From contig NZ_VSWH01000001.1 in the NCBI RefSeq assembly GCF_009602705.1, forward strand, positions 1,364,001 to 1,428,000: a stretch of 64,000 nucleotides of DNA. The letters are read 5' to 3'. Below, one piece after another: positions 61,512-64,000 of this stretch (position 1 is the first letter of the stretch; every line of letters begins with the position of its first letter). The translations under genes and the position numbers were made by a program. Origin of the DNA: Chryseobacterium vaccae. GTDB lineage: Bacteria > Bacteroidota > Bacteroidia > Flavobacteriales > Weeksellaceae. The notes under the pieces are model-generated. The model was not told where the DNA came from, did not search any database, and worked only from the letters and a program-made list of their open reading frames with translations.

Positions 61512-62933
61512 TTATGTACATTGGAAAAACTGACGTACCAAACGCGTTTTCGGTGAAAAATACAGATAATAGCTCCCGAATACTTCGCCATGATATAATT
61601 TCGCTACAAATTCCATAGTGTCACCATTTTCGTCTTTTAATTCCGGCGAATCATAATCGGTTACGTAATCTCTGTCATCAAATGGATCCCTCATATCCAT
61701 ATTAAAAGCATCAAAATCTGCCTGAATTTCTTCATCAGTCTTCTCACGCATAAAGTCTGACTGATCCCAGAAAGGCTCAGTACCAATGGCCAGACATAAA
61801 TCATCGTAGCTGTCTGCATTCCGGTCAACGATAAAAAAGCGGGATTTCTCGTCTACTTCGTCAAAATAGGTATCCATTTCACTTTCACAATGTATGGCAA
61901 AATCGTCTGTAAAATCTTTCGGTTCCAGATCATCGAAACGCAGTACATCATACTTGTTATCAGCTGTGAGTCTGAAATCTATCAGGGTGTTGAAAACAGG
62001 CATCAATACAAAATGAAAAGCCAGACCTTCATATTTCTTGTCAATAGTCAGCCCCGGAAAACTGTATTTCGGCAGGAGGATTCTCCGTTCGAAATGGGAA
62101 GGATCCGTAAGAACACTTCCCGGATCAGAAAGTATTTTTACAAACACCTCCTGCCCATTTAACTCATCCGTTTCGGAAAAATTAATTTCACGTTTTATTC
62201 TTCTCGGAAACTGTGAAAACTGACGTACAAGCTTCGTTTCGGGTGAATAAAAAAGGTAATGCGTCCCTGGAAAATGGGCAATATGTAAGCGGCAGACAAA
62301 TTCTAAAGTGTTTCCGTTTTCATCTTTAAAAACCGGCAGATCGTAATTGGTCGTGTAGTTGAAATCTTCATCGAAATCTTCGTATTCAAGTTCGCCCTCG
62401 TCTTGCAGATCATAGAGTATTTCGTCTTCCTCTTCGGTAGTCTGACGTAAATAAGTGCTGAAATGCCATTTTACTTTGCCTGTCAGCAGCATGGCATCTT
62501 CTTTATGGTAAAATGGATCTGTTCCGTCTTCTTCACTGTACACTGATGCTGCGTCCGTCTGTTCAAAATGTGGCTGCATCGCTCCGAGGCATTCGGTTAT
62601 AAATTCCGGAGTGAATTCTGAGACGGGCTTTCCATTAAAGCCTAATAACTCATATCTGTTTCCGTCTATCAGACGGAAATCCGCGTATTCAAAGATGGTG
62701 GGGAATGCCATGAAATGGAATGTTAATCCATCCAATTCAGGTTTCGCGAGAATTCCGGGAACGGAAAATTCCGGAATCAGAATCTTCTGTTCGGTGTATT
62801 TTTTATCTTTTTCCACCAAAGCTTCTGCCGGATAACTCGTCAGCATTCTGTCTGGTGAACCCGGCGAGGCACCGGGCGATCCTAATTTTTTATATTTGGT
62901 AAACTGTCTTGGTTTCATTTTATTTTTAGTCAT
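61512..62933 (-). CDS. Hypothetical protein made of two homologous halves
   Basis: Start at 62933 (MTKNKMKPRQ) preferred to 62951. About 473 residues. Half 1 has ILIPEFSVPGILAKPELDGL, FHFMAFP, FRLIDGNRYELL, TNYDLPVFKDENGNTLEFV and HYLFYSPETKLVRQF. Half 2 repeats them as ILLPKYSFPGLTIDKKYEGL, FHFVLMP, FRLTADNKYDVL, TDYDSPELKDENGDTMEFV and YYLYFSPKTRLVRQF. Very acidic in between. No family recognised; reminiscent of large immunity or T6SS-accessory proteins. Confidence 0.8.
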   Translation of the reverse strand: MTKNKMKPRQFTKYKKLGSPGASPGSPDRMLTSYPAEALVEKDKKYTEQKILIPEFSVPGILAKPELDGLTFHFMAFPTIFEYADFRLIDGNRYELLGFNGKPVSEFTPEFITECLGAMQPHFEQTDAASVYSEEDGTDPFYHKEDAMLLTGKVKWHFSTYLRQTTEEEDEILYDLQDEGELEYEDFDEDFNYTTNYDLPVFKDENGNTLEFVCRLHIAHFPGTHYLFYSPETKLVRQFSQFPRRIKREINFSETDELNGQEVFVKILSDPGSVLTDPSHFERRILLPKYSFPGLTIDKKYEGLAFHFVLMPVFNTLIDFRLTADNKYDVLRFDDLEPKDFTDDFAIHCESEMDTYFDEVDEKSRFFIVDRNADSYDDLCLAIGTEPFWDQSDFMREKTDEEIQADFDAFNMDMRDPFDDRDYVTDYDSPELKDENGDTMEFVAKLYHGEVFGSYYLYFSPKTRLVRQFFQCT

Positions 62934-62968
62934 TATTTTTTCCTGATACAATTCAGGAAACTCATTAT

Positions 62969-63517
62969 TTAATGGATATACCGTCTTATGTTGGTTTGAT
63001 TTTTATTGATTTCAACACTGTCTGAGGAAATAAATTCTACCCCAAAATCCAGTTCATCAATTGACAAATAAGTGGGCACACTGCTGCCTGTTAATTTTTG
63101 AGCTTCTTTCCAGCAGGATTCAAACCAATCATCAAAAATTTCATACTTTTCCTGTTCATATTCCTCCTTCATTTCTTCCCATTCTTCTTCATCCTCACAA
63201 TCATCTTCCAGATCACTGACAATGTCCATTAACTCTTCTGATTCTGAAAAATAAGCGTTCAGTTCATTCCTCAGGAGGTCAATTTCTTCCGTAATAGTCA
63301 AACCAGCTGCATTGGAGCCGAAAAACACCATGGAAAACCATTCGTGACGGTATTCAAAATTATGGGCTGCCATATCCTCTTTCTTAAAATCAGGAAGCAT
63401 TGAAATGGCATTTCCATTGAGGACATTTACCAACTCATCTATTATTTTCTCACGAATATTATTTAAAGTTGATTTTAATATTCCGTTGGATTTTTTCAGT
63501 TCTTCTATTTGTTCCAT
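62969..63517 (-). CDS. Hypothetical acidic protein
   Basis: 182 residues with a strongly acidic helical stretch (DIVSDLEDDCEDEEEWEEMK and onward, about 103-130). Lies 36 bp ahead of the duplicated-half gene in the same direction. Soluble, no signal peptide, family unknown. Confidence 0.72.
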   Translation of the reverse strand: MEQIEELKKSNGILKSTLNNIREKIIDELVNVLNGNAISMLPDFKKEDMAAHNFEYRHEWFSMVFFGSNAAGLTITEEIDLLRNELNAYFSESEELMDIVSDLEDDCEDEEEWEEMKEEYEQEKYEIFDDWFESCWKEAQKLTGSSVPTYLSIDELDFGVEFISSDSVEINKNQTNIRRYIH

Positions 63518-63571
63518 TGTGTTATTTATATTTCATATGCTGCCCGTGATTTCTGGCAGATTGGTTAATGT

Positions 63572-64000
63572 TTAAGCCGGAAACCATTCAATGATCCGTT
63601 CCTTTACGCCTTCTACCTGCTTTTTTTGGGCCTCTAATTTTTTCACTTCCCAATCAAGAGACTCCATATAATTATCGACGATTTTCTGCTGGATTCTTGT
63701 GTTCCCTTCATGAGCAGACAAACCTGCCATCATACGCGACTGGCTTTCTAAATCCGCTTTATCTAGTATATTATTAAAAAGGTAAATCGCTGAGTAATCA
63801 TCCCAGACTGTTGTTTCCCGGATGATCCCCTGGGCCGTCATTTGAAGTTTCCAAAGCTCTCCGAATACTGAATGAAACATTTCTAACGCTTCATACTCCT
63901 CCGGATATTCATTCCTGTCTACAAACTTCATTACATTATGGCATGACTGGGCAGCCAGCTGGTAGATGAACCCTGTTGCCAGAAAGTAACCGGAAATATC
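63572..64000 (-). CDS. Hypothetical protein, 5' end beyond the window
   Basis: Reading upstream of the Met at 63931 the same frame stays open to 64000 (DISGYFLATGFIYQLAAQSC and on), so the gene starts outside the window and at least 142 residues are seen. The C-terminal half is a coiled helix (DWEVKKLEAQKKQVEGVKER). Probably first of a transcript with 62969, 61512 and 61057. Family unknown. Confidence 0.65.
   Translation of the reverse strand, partial: DISGYFLATGFIYQLAAQSCHNVMKFVDRNEYPEEYEALEMFHSVFGELWKLQMTAQGIIRETTVWDDYSAIYLFNNILDKADLESQSRMMAGLSAHEGNTRIQQKIVDNYMESLDWEVKKLEAQKKQVEGVKERIIEWFPA

Overview
The window looks like a chromosomal segment of a Flavobacteriia member close to Chryseobacterium (Bacteroidota). 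The reasons are low GC, a C-terminal type IX secretion sorting domain, many lipoproteins with Bacteroidota-style lipoboxes, LytTR and AraC regulators typical of the group, TAnnTTTG-like -7 promoter elements, and a VgrG of the Bacteroidota type VI secretion (T6SSiii) kind. No rRNA, tRNA, CRISPR array, integrase or transposase was seen.

Layout. 0-13 kb: envelope and secreted proteins (an OmpA-like lipoprotein, a membrane-bound AraC regulator, a class C serine hydrolase with TPRs, two secreted alpha/beta hydrolases, a 1046-residue T9SS-exported lipase-like protein). 13-24 kb: a CinA-family protein, an AraC regulator, a GH130/GT4 carbohydrate operon, a ChaA-like antiporter, a CsbD-like stress protein, and a cupin followed by two unknown genes. 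24-30 kb: a LytTR two-component system with a lipoprotein and small membrane proteins. Direct repeats spaced exactly 21 bp lie upstream of three genes here and look like operators. 30-33 kb: a duplicated-domain unknown, a hydrolase and a lipoprotein.

33-45 kb is the main attraction, a T6SS export island: VgrG, a PAAR-like (DUF4280) effector with a lysozyme-like tip, a second lysozyme-like effector, and a third effector carrying LAS-type metallopeptidase motifs. Each effector stop codon overlaps the start codon of a lipoprotein gene by 4-8 bp. The coherent reading is three peptidoglycan-degrading effectors, each with its own lipoprotein immunity protein. Effectors 2 and 3 share an N-terminal YFA(K/Q) motif at the same residue position, a candidate loading domain. 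A frameshifted remnant of another effector tip lies behind the first pair.

45-64 kb is an accessory reservoir of small, mostly orphan immunity-type genes: at least six Imm11/DUF1629-like, one or two SUKH, one GAD-like/DUF1851, and many unknowns. They run on + up to 54 kb and on - from 57 kb to the right edge, around a TPR-HTH regulator and a surface protein, with an AlkB-like gene embedded. Several are truncated, frameshifted or tandemly duplicated. About eight copies of an ~80-bp REP/BIME-like element and several CACGAATCC repeats lie between genes, mostly in the T6SS and immunity regions. The tss structural genes are not in the window, so the machine itself must be encoded elsewhere.
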